A stretch of 64,000 nt of DNA. Origin: Scalesia atractyloides (taxonomy: Eukaryota; Streptophyta; Magnoliopsida; Asterales; Asteraceae). The stretch is taken from assembly GCA_947069175.1 (NCBI GenBank), contig CAMTDV010000030.1:99224411-99288410 (forward strand). The letters run 5' to 3'. Below are positions 34,362-45,623 of this stretch, in pieces; within the stretch, counting starts at the first letter, position 1, and each line of letters starts with the position of its first letter. The notes beneath the pieces were generated by a model that saw only the letters and a list, made by a program, of their open reading frames with translations, was not told where the DNA came from and searched no databases. A program made the translations under genes and the position numbers.

Positions 34362-36943
34362 TGTAATATTCGAAAAAAACAAAACACATTAATAATAAAA
34401 GAAAAGTAAAGTCTTGATTTTATGTAAAGTAAATTACATTCTCTTATTTTAAATATGTGCATGTGCATGTTTTAGCTCTATCACACCTTCTGGTTCATCT
34501 CCGCTATATTCTGAGCACCAACCACGACATTCTTGTTGGTTTTTAATCAGCTCTGATCAACGACAAAGGTAACTTCATCTAATCTTCTTTTGATATGAGA
34601 CACGGTTATGCGAATTCCAGTTTTGTTTCCATACTTCCGACGAGTGGATATAATATACTAAGGTGAAAACGGGAAGTCAAACTCCATATTTCCTAAGCAG
34701 TCACAAGCTTAAAATTGTCACCCATATGCTATTCATAATTTATTTAATTATAAGTTTTAAGCTAAAACTGATACTATTATTTATTTATTTATTCAAGTAA
34801 CAATTTGTTAGTTTTAAACAATGATCTGATGCCTTTATTTACAAGTCTCAATATCACTTGGTATTATTATTTTAGTTATACTGATAGTGTATACTTGTTT
34901 AAAACAACCAGTAAGCTACGGATTGGTTTAGTGTATGAAAAAGATGAATATATCACTTTGTTCTAAGTCAATTCCATGAGTAGCATTTGGGCGACAGTAC
35001 GAGTTCTCAAAAGCTTAAAATTTATACATTATTTCTTAAAAGTCTTTCATCGGAAGTCTCAACTCTAATGACCTACTTAATGTGTTATAAATATAATTCG
35101 GTAATATTGAAATATAGGTCGCGTATCCGTTGGGACACTTTGTTTTGTTTTGCTTGCTTGCTAGAACAAGGTACGGATTTTGTTTCTTTTCATCATAGTA
35201 TACTTTTCTTTTTCGTTACTCATTGGCACGGATTCCTGTCCTTGTCATCATAGTAGTTTATTCATATCCGTTACTTTGTAGTACGGATGTTTTCGTTAGA
35301 TGTTTCGATTCGTATTGTTATATGATTAGTATTCATTGTAGCATGCAATAGACCTTACATTTTGTGCTCGTTATTGCATGTTCCCTTTAGACTTACGTCA
35401 AGATACTTTTATTTCTGATACGGCTTTGTACTCTGTCACCCGAGCAATTACATGTTTAGACTTGTCGTTGGGGCGTTAACGACATGGCACTCATCGTGAC
35501 GGTGCGTAACTAAGTTCACGGCGTTTCTAGTATTGTGCATGTGTAGCACCTGGCCCCTAGAGGCGTATAGATCGATCTTAGCTCTGATTCCTGACTCCTG
35601 ACTCCTGTTGAGATGGAATAATGTATGTGCGCCTACACGCACCATCTCGGTGCATGGACTAGCTAGCTGTGTACCCCTCTATTTAGGCTCGTGGGTGGTT
35701 CTATATTACGTGACTTATTTTATTGTTAAGTATAGTCATGTATGTTTTGTATCTGTTACGATATGTTTGATATGTTTATATGCATCTGATTATGTCCTGA
35801 TCGTGTATCGGGCGTGCCTCTGGTTATGTTCGGTATCTGATTCTAGTTATATATGTTTGACTCAGCATCTGTATCGGTTTTGTCTCAGTATCCATTTTAA
35901 TATTAGTTTCAGTTTTGACTTAAATTCACATGTCGAGTTATATGCTAGTTTGTACCAGTTCATGTTTTGTATAAGTATTGGGATTCAAGTTGCATAAGTA
36001 TCTGTTTCAGTGCTAGAATTTCGGTATCTGTTTTCAACATTTTTCCGGTGTCCGCCTCAGTATTTGTTTTTAGAACTGTTTTATTTCTGGTATCGGTTTA
36101 CATAATTTTTACAAGTATAAGATTACTATGTTTTCAAAACTCTGGTTATCTAAATTATTTTATTAATTAAATATTTATTTTCAAATTAAAAATATAGTTG
36201 TTTTGACTAAATAATGATTTATTATGAAATTCGAGTTTTCATTGGATTTTGATTTACATCTAAATGTCTATTCATAATATAGTAATTTCAATAATTTTCT
36301 TGTTTTAAAGGAAGTGGGATTTGTAAACAATATTATATTACAAGTAAAGTTATTTGAGAGAAGGAAATTTTATTTAGATTTGATGGTTAACATTTATAAA
36401 AAAGTGATACTTTTGGGATTTCTATATAACAATGAAAATTTACTTGATTTTAAATTTGAGGGATTACTAAATGGTGTCTAAGAGAAAATTGTTTATGAAC
36501 TAAAAATTGTTCTGATTTATTAATATAGACGGTGTATCAGTCTCTGTGCTAATTCAGGTATCGGGTTCAGTATCAATCTAGCCTCTGTCTGACTTCTGTT
36601 TTATATTGTTTCCGTATTAATTTTCAGATCAGTTCCCATATCAGTTTCAGCTTTCGTTTCGTTCTCTTTTGTCCGTCTTTACATTTACTATTGATTTCTC
36701 CGTTACTGAGCAACTTTTTGGCTCAGCCGTAGTTTTCTTTTTGTGTTTGTCTTATTTGTTTGACAAGTAATTTGGGAAATCTGGGGAATAAGAGAAGAGT
36801 GACGTGAAGATAAAGATTTATTTTATTTCGGTAATGTAATGAAAATTTAATTTAGGATCTTTTATTTCCAACGTTATGCATTGGTTTTAGTTTTGATATC
36901 TGTATGAGTGACACGTCAGCCCAAGCTGGGTTGGGGTGTTACA
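34362..36943 (+). mobile_element. Long solo LTR, Ty3/gypsy (Tekay-like), second
   Basis: Starts TGTAATATTCG and ends GGTTGGGGTGTTACA, flanked by the perfect duplication TGAGA (34357-34361, 36944-36948). It is 2582 bp, close in size and end sequence to the solo LTR at 25518. The ACTCCTGACTCCTGTTGAGA region and the (C/T)GGTATC(T/G)G-rich tract (35870-36110) are internal LTR sequence. No primer-binding site follows. Confidence 0.83.
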
Positions 36944-36948
36944 TGAGA

Positions 36949-37329
36949 CCATCAAGAACACATATTCGGTAAGCAGACAAACCAAGTAGCTAATTATCTC
37001 CTGTTCTCAAACACCGATTCGAATCATGAAAATGCAGGTTACTTCATTAATAATTAATAACTGAATTGAAATCTAACTAAAAAATAACCAAATGAGTTAA
37101 TTAGACTTATTAAAATTGTTGACACGTACCGAATTTGAAATCCAGTTTGGTAACCATGAATACAAGAGATAAACAACAAAAATATGTTAAGTCATCAATC
37201 TGATTAAACTACATCTACAAAGTAAATAACATCTATTCTAGCATGAAACACAGAGGAGTTTCTGAAAATTCAAACGCTACATCCACTGTAAATAGGACAA
37301 GATTACATTACCAGACATGTTTCCATTGA
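36949..37329. other. Spacer between solo LTR and ASHR3 copy 1
   Basis: No coding exon, repeat end or RNA gene seen. Confidence 0.35.
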
Positions 37330-38698
37330 GAAGACGCACATCCATTGAGGACTTCAAAATCGATCTAACTTGGAAAGGCTCCAGGGCAGATAACTTGGAG
37401 CCGCCTTCTTATGTGCATATGATTTGTAGTATCCTTTTTTTCATCTTAAGAATAAATCAATTTTCTTATTAACACCAGTATATATCATGTAGATATACAT
37501 TTTCTAAAAGACGACTAAACTTATAATATATTCCACATCATTCTCGCTAACCATGCCATAGTCTCCTCAACTTAAAGAAGAGTTGCAATGTGGATATCAA
37601 CATTGGAGATTGCACATGTTGTGATCCAAATGTATGCAAGTAATTTGCTGGCTATCATGGTATTCATTATCAATCACCTAGCCCTAGATATAACATTTCT
37701 AATGTTTCTTTTGTAGATCTATGTCTAATAGTTGCACAAGTGCCTGCAAGTGTTCAGAAAATTGCACAAATAGACAATATTCCAAGTACAGAAAAAAGTT
37801 AAAGTTATTATGGTCAGTTTTAAACTAAAAGTTCAATATTTAATTTTGTGATAATTTTGTCAAAAAATATTTGTGAGTATACTTGTTCTATAATCACTTA
37901 TATGGTTGACATATTTGTAGACTCAATATTGTGGTTGTGGTGTAGAAGCCGTTGAATTCATCGATAAAGATGATTACATCATTGAGTATGTAGTAGAAGG
38001 TATACGCATATAATTCTTTAATTTGTCATCTTGTAAAATTTTACAATCATCAAGGTTTCTTCAAAACACATGGCATTTTTTAAGTTGAAAGTTTGTAATT
38101 AAGTGTTTATGGTAGTTCATTTTTCGAATTCTATTAAAACGTTGTTTGTTTTACCTTTTCAGTTATTGATAATGCTTTACGTAAGATGAGGTTTGGGGAC
38201 ATGAAAGGACAAGGTATAACTAAGTTCTACGTGATTCAAGTCGGATCAAACTTTAACATTGATGCAAAACTCAAGGGAATGAATCACGTTTGACAAATAA
38301 CAGTTGTGATCCAAATTGTATAATAAGATGGTTAGATATGGACTTCATACTCACTTCTATATCTTTCAATCTTAAATTAAATGCATTGCAATATTAGGTG
38401 ACAATTGTATCATTCTTTTAACACTTTTGTACGGAGGTAAATAGGGAGACTCGTCTTGGTATCTTTTCTCTTAGAGTAATTGAACATGAAGAAGAGTTAA
38501 CTCCTTATTACCGGGACAGGTAATCATTTACCCACTTTTATCCATCCAATATATGTAATAAACCAAAATTTAATAAATTATACTTTTGATTTTGGCATTG
38601 TAGATATGAGATATATGACTATGATAGAGTAAAGTGTCATTGTGGTGCACCAAATTGCAGTGGCTATCTTGGTAGTATAGGTGAGTGATTATGTCGCA
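37330..38698 (+). pseudogene. ASHR3-type SET-domain gene, copy 1 (plus strand, broken)
   Basis: Exon-like blocks in family order. The linker block (about 37345-37427) reads EDFKIDLTWKG and LEPPSYVHM. The Cys-rich block (about 37560-37632) reads KKSCNVDINIGDCTCCDPNV. The AWS block (about 37713-37807) reads NSCTSACKCSENCTNRQ, then loses frame through a 2-nt insertion before KVKVIM. SET blocks follow: TQYCGCGVEAVEFIDKDDYI (about 37921), MRFGDMKGQGITKFYVIQV (about 38190) with a 1-nt deletion before NESRL, and RETRLGIFSLRVIEHEEEL (about 38437). Post-SET is VKCHCGAPNCSGYLG. The first exons with the PHD finger are missing. Two frameshifts and the missing 5' half make it a pseudogene. It forms the left arm of a large inverted repeat with copy 2. 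Confidence 0.88.
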
Positions 38699-38759
38699 GG
38701 ATACTAACTAAGCAAACAAGCAATTTGGATGTGAGGACATTATCAACATGAATTTCTCT

Positions 38760-40215
38760 TTTTCTCAGCTGCTCATGCGACATAATCACTCACCTAGGCC
38801 TATTTTACTACCAAGATAACCACAGAAATTTGGAGCACCACAACGACACTTTACTCTATCACGGTCATACATCTCATATCTACAATGCCAAAATAAAAAA
38901 TATAATTAATTAAATCTTGGTTTATTATATACAGTTGAAGGATAAGAGGGGGTAAATGATTACATGTGCCCGTAATCAAGAGTTAACTCTTCTCAAGTTC
39001 GATTACTCTAAAGAGCAAAGATACCAAGACGAGTCTCCCCGTTTACCTCCTCGCAAAAGTGTCATAAGAATGATACAGTTGTCACCTGATAATGCAATGT
39101 ATTTAAGTTAAGAATGAAAGATATAGAGGTGAGTATGAAGTCCATATCTAACCATCTTATTATACAATTTGCATCACAACTGTAATTTCTCAAGCGTGAT
39201 TCATTCCCCTTGAGTTTTGCATCAATGTTAAAGTTTGATCCGACTTGAACGACGTAGAACTTAGTTATACCTTGTCCCCGCATGTCCCCAAACCTCATCT
39301 TACGTAAAGCATTATCAATAACTGAAAAGGTAAAACAAACAACGTTTTCATAGAATTCGAAAAATGAACTACCATAAACACTTAATTACAAACTTTAAAC
39401 TTAAAAAAAGTACCATGTGTTTTGAAGAAATCGTGATGATTGTTATATTTACAAGATGACAAATCAAAGAATTATATACGTATACCTTCTGCAATATACT
39501 CAATCATGTAATCATCTTTATCGATGAATTCAACGACTTCTACACCCTAACCACAATATTAAGTCTACAAATATGTCAACCATATAAGTGATTATAGAAC
39601 AAGTATACTTACAAATATTTTTTTGATAAAATTGTCACAAAATAAAAGATTGAAGTTATTCTTAGGTTAAAACTTACCATAATAACTTTAACTTTTTTCT
39701 GTTCTTGGAATTGCCTGTTTGTGCAATTTTCTGAACAGTTGCAGCCACTTGTGCAGCTAACAGGCATAGATCTACCAAAAAACATTAGAAATATTATATC
39801 TAGGGCTAGGTGATTGATAATGAATACCATGATAGTCGGCGAATTACCTGCATACGCTTGGATCACAACATGTGCAATCCCCAATGGTGATATCCTAATT
39901 GCAACTCTTCTTTTATGTACGGTATATATCTTGTTTAAGTTGAGGAGACTATGGCATGGTGAGCCAAAGAATGATGTGGAAAATATTATAAGTTTTCATT
40001 TGTATTAGTCGTCTTTTAGAAAATGTACATCTACTTGATATATAGTGCTGTTAACAAGAAAATGAATTAGTTCTTAACATGAAAAAAGGCTACTACGCAT
40101 CATATGCAAATAAGAAGGCGGCTCCAAATTATCCGCCACTAGGTCTTTCCAAGTTAGATCAATTTTGAATTCCTCTTCCACATTTGGTATCGGCTGAAGA
40201 TGAAACGATTCCTAT
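38760..40215 (-). pseudogene. ASHR3-type SET-domain gene, copy 2 (minus strand, broken)
   Basis: Blocks on the minus strand from right to left: linker (about 40210-40100) with EEEFKIDLTWKDLVADNLEP; Cys-rich block (about 39915-39850) with GDCTCCDPSVC but an in-frame TAG after KKSCN; AWS (about 39775-39680) with SCTSGCNCSENCTNRQFQEQ; first SET block (about 39560-39485) with TAA and TAG stops at ordinary codons; core SET (39298-39130) reading MRFGDMRGQGITKFYVVQVG, with NHSC changed to NYSC; post-SET with a zinc ligand lost (CRCGAPNFCG). It has no PHD exons. It is clearly dead and is the right arm of the palindrome. Confidence 0.88.
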
Positions 40216-40739
40216 TATTAGAAGTCGAAAGAGTTAGTTGAGGCCCTCTAGTTACAAATAAACTTTCTCATTCCTTCCATTTATTATTGTTTTGGAAGAG
40301 AATTAGAAGTGATACAAAACTGATTCAAGAGCTAGTCAACTATAATTTGGAGTAGCTACACAAAGGAAATAATGGTAGAAAGTAAACATAAAATGAGCAT
40401 ACACGTGGATGAGGTTAAGTCAGTAGGATGAAAATGGCAACGTTAAAAACTGTTTAGATCCACAAACGTTAAATGAAATCTATGAAATAAACTGACAAAA
40501 GTTTCCAAACCACAGGGACTAAAATGACATTTACTCTAAAATATATTTAAAAAATTGTATAAAAAAGATTAAAAAATACAAAAAAATAAAAAATATATAG
40601 GGATTTATTTTTAAAATTTATGGTCTCCGCCTCCGGGAGGAGGGTCTTGGACTGGACTAAAATACATTTTTTTTTGTAAAAGTATAATCGATAACAATAA
40701 CCAAAGTGAAGAGAGTACAGTTCAATCAAACACAATATC
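40216..40739. other. Spacer with one orphan MULE terminal repeat
   Basis: Positions about 40480-40536 read CAAACCACAGGGACTAAAAT ... TTTACTC. This matches the style of a MULE right terminus (on the other strand GAGTAAATGTCATTTTAGTC). No partner arm was found in the window, so this is probably a truncated element. No coding sequence. Confidence 0.5.
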
Positions 40740-42200
40740 TTATCATCAAGATTTCAAAGGTGAATTCAAAAACTGGTTCTTGAATCCTCCCAAATAAAAC
40801 CCATATTATAACGACAAAAGTAATCAAAACTCTACAAGATTTAGTTTTGGTGCGCCCACGAGAAACGGGAGAAGCAATTTGGATTCTGCAACCCCCATCT
40901 CCTTCTTCTTTGCAACCCATTCACTCAAATGATCTTCAAAACTCTTAGATTTCACTACTATATTCATTTTTTTAAAAGAAAAAGAGTTTTTGCAACTGTT
41001 AATGAGGGTACAACAAGACAATTTGCACAAGTCCAGCAACATGATTGCAACTTATAAAGCCTAGAAAAGTTAAATGCTGGAGCTACCCATATGGTAATAT
41101 TGCAATGTGATTATGTTTGTTCCTATACTGAAGATTTTGTTGAATAACGAATATGCGCTTGTTTGTGTGTGTGACGGAGGGGTTGTATATATGTTTGTTC
41201 CTATTTTGAAGATTTTGTTGGTTTGAAGAATTATGAAGAAGGTGGTTGTTTATTAAACTGCCTTTTAATATTTTGTGAAATAACAAAATTACCAAAGAAA
41301 TGCAGGAAAATTCTATTGAAGATTTTATATAATTCGATTTCTAAATAAACTAAGTTTTAATGTTAATTTATCATCTTTCTATCTATTAAAGATTTTATAT
41401 TAAATGTTGATGCTCATGGAAGCGTATTTATATAGCTCAACAAGCAAATCATTTTATTCAAATGATTCGAATCAAAGGATACGACGATAAAATGTAAAGT
41501 TTCAATGTTTTAATCAAAATGATCAACTAAACAAACAACCATCAAAATCTAAGTACTCGCTAAAGAAATAAACTAAGAAACTAAATCAACACAACATAAT
41601 AGTAAACAGTTTAAGCAAAATGAGATAAAGTAAACCATATAAAGCTTCTTCTAGCTAGTTTCTCATCTTTAATCAAATGTTTTAAATACCGGTAAATACC
41701 GGCCGGTTATACCGGTATTACCGTTTTCATATGTAAATCCGGTACAAAACACCCCGGTAGCCAAGTTTACTTCCCACTGAGCCAAACACGTCCCCCTTGA
41801 GCCAAACCATGCATGCCATCAAATCGATACCCAGATTCAAAGGCCCATTAAAATACAAGGCCACAATCAAGCCCATATATGCTCGATCAATATCATACCT
41901 TCTAGGTGGGAAAAAGAATCTACCTCGAGTCTTGCACATTGCCCGAGATTCAGCCCATGAGTGCATGCCCACCCTTTCCAAGCCCAATCCAAACCCAATT
42001 GCCCGAACTCGACTACCCATGAAACAAAGCCCGTGATTTAAACTCCAACCTCTGGACCTACCCCTACGGATGTAAGTACTAATGCATACAACCCAAACTT
42101 AGCGCTGATCTTAAGAAGATCATTGGCAAATACTTTAAACACTATTTGTTTGGGAGAGAGGTCTTTGGTTCAAGTCCCATGGATTAAAAGGAAATGTGTG
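40740..42200. repeat. Duplicated block A, copy 1
   Basis: Shared landmarks with copies at 47968-49480 and 57598-58800 are TTAGATTTCACTACTATAT, GTTAAATGCTGGAGCTAC, GCAATGTGATTATGTTTGTT and CTTCTTCTAGCTAGTTT. Copy 1 lies directly 5' of ASHR3 copy 2, as copy 3 of the block lies 5' of ASHR3 copy 3, so the block is probably the upstream flank of the duplicated gene unit. Two minus-strand frames in it show weak conservation but no known domain. The end of the block (42120-42190) has a tRNA B-box-like GGTTCAAGTCCC. Confidence 0.75.
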
Positions 42201-42261
42201 TTTAAAAAGGAAAATTATAATTCATAACTAGGGGTGAAAAAATGGCTTTCCTTTTATCACC

Positions 42262-43305
42262 GAGTTAAATGCTTGATTGGTCCTTGTGGTTTGCAGATAT
42301 TGCAGACTTGGTCCCAATGCTTTAATAATTACGGAGTTGGTCCCAGTAGTTGTAATTTTTGCACTCGTGTGGTCCTTATCACTAATCTATGTTAAGTTTA
42401 TCAGTTAAATGTATGTAAAATGTCTATTTTACCCATGAGATTAAAAATAAAACAAATAAAAAAAGAAAGAATATTTCTTCCATCGCTCTCTATCTCTCTC
42501 CACACCTCACCTGCAACTACCTACTCCTTCTCCTATCACCACCACTACCTTTCTAAACTCCAGCAAGGCAACAATCCCTTCCTTTAATAAACTTCAGTAA
42601 CCACTTCAACAAATCCACAACACTTTGAACTTTTCGGCTGACGGCAGCTCAGAATGCCCCAGCACCGAGAACTCCAACAACCCCGTAAAACTCCGATGTA
42701 CCGTACTAACATGTGTTAAAAATCTGTTGAATGATTGATAGGGCTGTGTACCGGTACTGAAACACCTCCGGTGTACCATACGGAAACAGTTGGATTTTGG
42801 CGAAGGTGATCTTAGCAGCCATGAATGGAATGACGATGTTGGCGTTGAATGATTTCCAGGGCATTGATGATTAATGTCGGTGTTGGATAGGGATTTGATG
42901 ATTGATGTCGGTGTTGGATAGGGTTGACGGTGGAGGCTGTTGTGATTGGTTCACGGTGGTTGTGGTAGGGAGACGGTGGTGGTGGAAGGGAGACGGTGGT
43001 GGAGGGGAGATGGCACTGGTAGGTGTTCAATGGTGGTGTTGGTGAGATGATAGTGGTGGTGGTAACCTGGGGAAGAAGAAGTGGTGGTAGGTGGGACCTA
43101 TAATTTATTTTTGTTTTTGTTACTTTGTTAAAGGGCAATTATGTCATTTCACATATATTTAACTGCGAAATTTAATTTGGGTTAGTGATAAGGACCATAC
43201 AAGTGCAAAAAATATAACCACCGGGACCAAATGTGTAATTATTAAACCACTGGGACCAAATCTGCAATATTTGCAAACCATATGGACCAACCATGCATTT
43301 AACTC
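42262..43305. mobile_element. Non-autonomous MULE, third in window
   Basis: Long inverted repeats (about 180 bp) start GAGTTAAATGCTTGATTGGT and, on the other strand, GAGTTAAATGCATGGTTGGT. The flanking TTTTATCACC (42252-42261) and TTTTTCCACC (43306-43315) resemble a decayed 9-10-bp target duplication. The interior shows the same skew as the MULE at 28253: CCT/ACC-rich left, GGTGG-rich right. The divergence between arms suggests it is older. No transposase. Confidence 0.8.
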
Positions 43306-44496
43306 TTTTTCCACCTTTACCACGTAGCAATGACCACTTATGGACTTATAGGCTTATAACTATATTTGCCCAAGCAAGTTTTTTTTTTAATTTTTTTTGT
43401 GTGCGTGTCCTTGATGGTCTTATACCTTATTTCTTGTGTTCCATGAGTACATCACCCACCCTTAAAATCCATCTTGTATCCTCTTCAGGTATAAGACATA
43501 TTTATTTTGTAATATTTCAAAACCTAATATCTAACCATTAGTCCCAACCGGTTAGTCAAGTCTAAAATATGGGCTTCGACGGGCGAGGTGAATTATAAGC
43601 CCCTCGTTTCCTCTTAAGTGAGCCACCACCACTTCTTCTTTAAACCTCGTTGTGGTAATCAACCACTATCGACCCTCCTCGACACAGGGCAGATCTATGG
43701 CCATCTTAGTGAATGGGAAACCCACATTCATATCATAATAACAATAACAAGAGTTTTAAAATGTTAACAAATTAGAAATTAACTAGCTTAGGAAATTCAA
43801 CAAATTAGCAATTAACATTTCTTAACAACTAACAAGTTTAGCAAAATTAACAATAGTTAAGTATCATCTAACCTTTGCTAGCAAAAGAAAATGCTTAACT
43901 AGTGAATAGTAATTACATTTTTATCATGAACCGATATATGAAGTATTTGAAGTAGGACTTTAGGAAAAACGATTGTGAAGAAGGAACCGCAATATCCAAA
44001 TCACTATCTGATGAAGACTAGGAAATTTAACAGCAAGAGATCCTAGAATCCGCACAGCTAAAACCAAACTGAAGACTATCGGTAATTGACTCACCGATGA
44101 ATGATTTATGTCTTGCCACATGTGCCTGCAATGTGGACATGGTCATGTGGACATTTGCGTATCTCAATATATGATATTTTACTCGCTTAATTCTCAGTTG
44201 TTCCGACTTTCTATTGTTATTGCTTCCTTTAATCCATGTACGTCGATGAGTTGTAGTTGTGAACTAATTTAATAATCAACCTCAAATTTTAGAAATTAGA
44301 CTAGAGTAACGAGCAGTCGAGCACAAGCCAGTGGCCACTTCATCCCTAATGCTCACAGGTTAGTGGCCACCCGGCCCACAAACTGACCTTTCTTTGATTC
44401 TAAACCCAGGGGTCTAAAATCCATTGTTGTAGTAGCAAGCCCATTGGGCTGACACTGACTCGTATCTGGGCTAATATTATATCAAAATCCAGTTAA
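43306..44496. other. Intergenic, nothing recognised
   Basis: AT-rich with short TTAGCAA/AACAA repeats (43740-43910). No coding exon. Confidence 0.4.
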
Positions 44497-44609
44497 AAAA
44501 ATGGCTAGGCTATATTTATTGCTCAATATTTGGGTGATTCAAACAAATTGGTTAGCACAAGCGTGGCTTCACGAAGGGGTTTTTTTATAAAAAATTTTAA
44601 AAATTCAGC

Positions 44610-44662
<53 letters not shown>

Positions 44663-45623
44663 CTAAAAACTGAATTTTTAAAGTTTTTATAAAAAAATCA
44701 ACTCGGCGTTTTTTTTTGTTACAAAATGTTCATTAACATGTAACTTACATTCCATAATTTTTTACATAAAGTTTTCTTGAGTTTTCTTAAATCAAGTGGG
44801 TTTTCTTTCTGTCCCTCCCATATATATATAGCGGATGGTCAAAAGGCTAAAGATTTTTGGAAGAAGGTTCGTGTGAAGTTTCACGAAGTTATGGAACGAG
44901 AAGAGGCAACAGAAAAACCGTTTTCTAATCTTATGTCGGCCTGCCCCTACACGGTCCGGCCTACACCAAGCCATCGCCAATCTGCGACCACTGCGCCATT
45001 GCCACACTTGCAATCATCCCCCGTCACTGATGATTCAACCATCGACAATCGTAACTGCGCTTGGTTTTTGTTTTGGATTAGTACCTTTTCTATTAAATGG
45101 ATAAGACTTGAAACATCAATATGCTTAAGTACAGCTTGTTTCTGGAATTGTTTTAGTTCTAAGATCTTGTGATTTTATTTGATAATATGTTTGGTGTTTT
45201 TTCATGGTTCTATTATACTAGATGGAGTTCCTTTGGAATATAATTTAAAAATGGAAACTCGTACAACAACAACCCAACAAATGCCAAAGTGATACAACTC
45301 TTATTACCTTTTTCTTTAAGTTAAATAAATTTGTTTATGTAATCAGTTTCTGAAAATGAAACTTGTAACTCAACAATCCAACAAATCAATATGGAAATCT
45401 TGATTTTTTGTAAGAAGAATGTTTCGTTTCTAGTTAACGCTGTTAACGATCAATCAAATATGGCGGTCATTTTTATCGTAAATCTTCTATAAATTTAAAA
45501 TTTCAACCGTTAACTAAAATTCTAAATTATACAAAACAATCTAATTGAAGTTACAAAATGAAACACCAAATATCCGAGCCTATAAATAAAAGCTTATTGT
45601 AAAGTTTAGGACAACTTTTGATA
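44497..45623. repeat. Duplicated block B, copy 1
   Basis: Nearly identical to 49877-51022 over about 1.13 kb, from ATGGCT(A/G)GGCTATATTT to TTAGGACAACTTTTGATA. It includes a (TA)n tract of about 42 bp (44611-44653) ahead of GTGTGTGTG; copy 2 has about 69 bp at the same place. It ends where a retrotransposon LTR starts (45624). Confidence 0.88.
44777..45172 (+). CDS. Unknown 131-residue frame in block B (duplicated)
   Basis: The frame holds GQKAKDFWKKVRVKFHEVME followed by a Ser/Thr/Pro-rich part and NRNCAWFLFW. A block-B copy at 50188-50583 differs at two residues (K to M, C to R). The first part, from ADGQ after an AG acceptor-like site (TATATATAG), faintly resembles trihelix/ORF1 sequences of PIF-type elements, but I cannot assign it. 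Conservation of the frame may simply reflect recent duplication of the DNA. No stop or frameshift separates the two copies. Confidence 0.35.
   Translation: MSFLKSSGFSFCPSHIYIADGQKAKDFWKKVRVKFHEVMEREEATEKPFSNLMSACPYTVRPTPSHRQSATTAPLPHLQSSPVTDDSTIDNRNCAWFLFWISTFSIKWIRLETSICLSTACFWNCFSSKIL

Larger units (their letters stand above)
37330..40215. repeat. Large inverted repeat (near-palindrome) of two ASHR3 fragments
   Basis: The left arm 37330-38698 (plus) and right arm 38771-40215 (minus) are the same gene fragment including introns, meeting tail to tail. The arms join at GTGAGTGATTATGTCGCA (38682-38699) and TGCGACATAATCACTCAC (38776-38793), with a spacer of about 75 bp. Similarity runs through exons and introns with scattered substitutions and small indels. 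The arms are about 1.4 kb each. Confidence 0.88.

Noticed and set aside
35608..36170. Long hydrophobic frames at 35608-35997 and 35967-36170
   Set aside because: They lie inside a solo LTR with TGAGA duplications and show no domain; LTR sequence by position.
41727..42020. A 97-codon minus-strand frame in block A as a gene
   Set aside because: The frame is broken in block A copy 2 and has no recognisable domain.
42812..43138. Pro/Thr/His-rich minus-strand frame
   Set aside because: Low-complexity interior of the MULE at 42262-43305.
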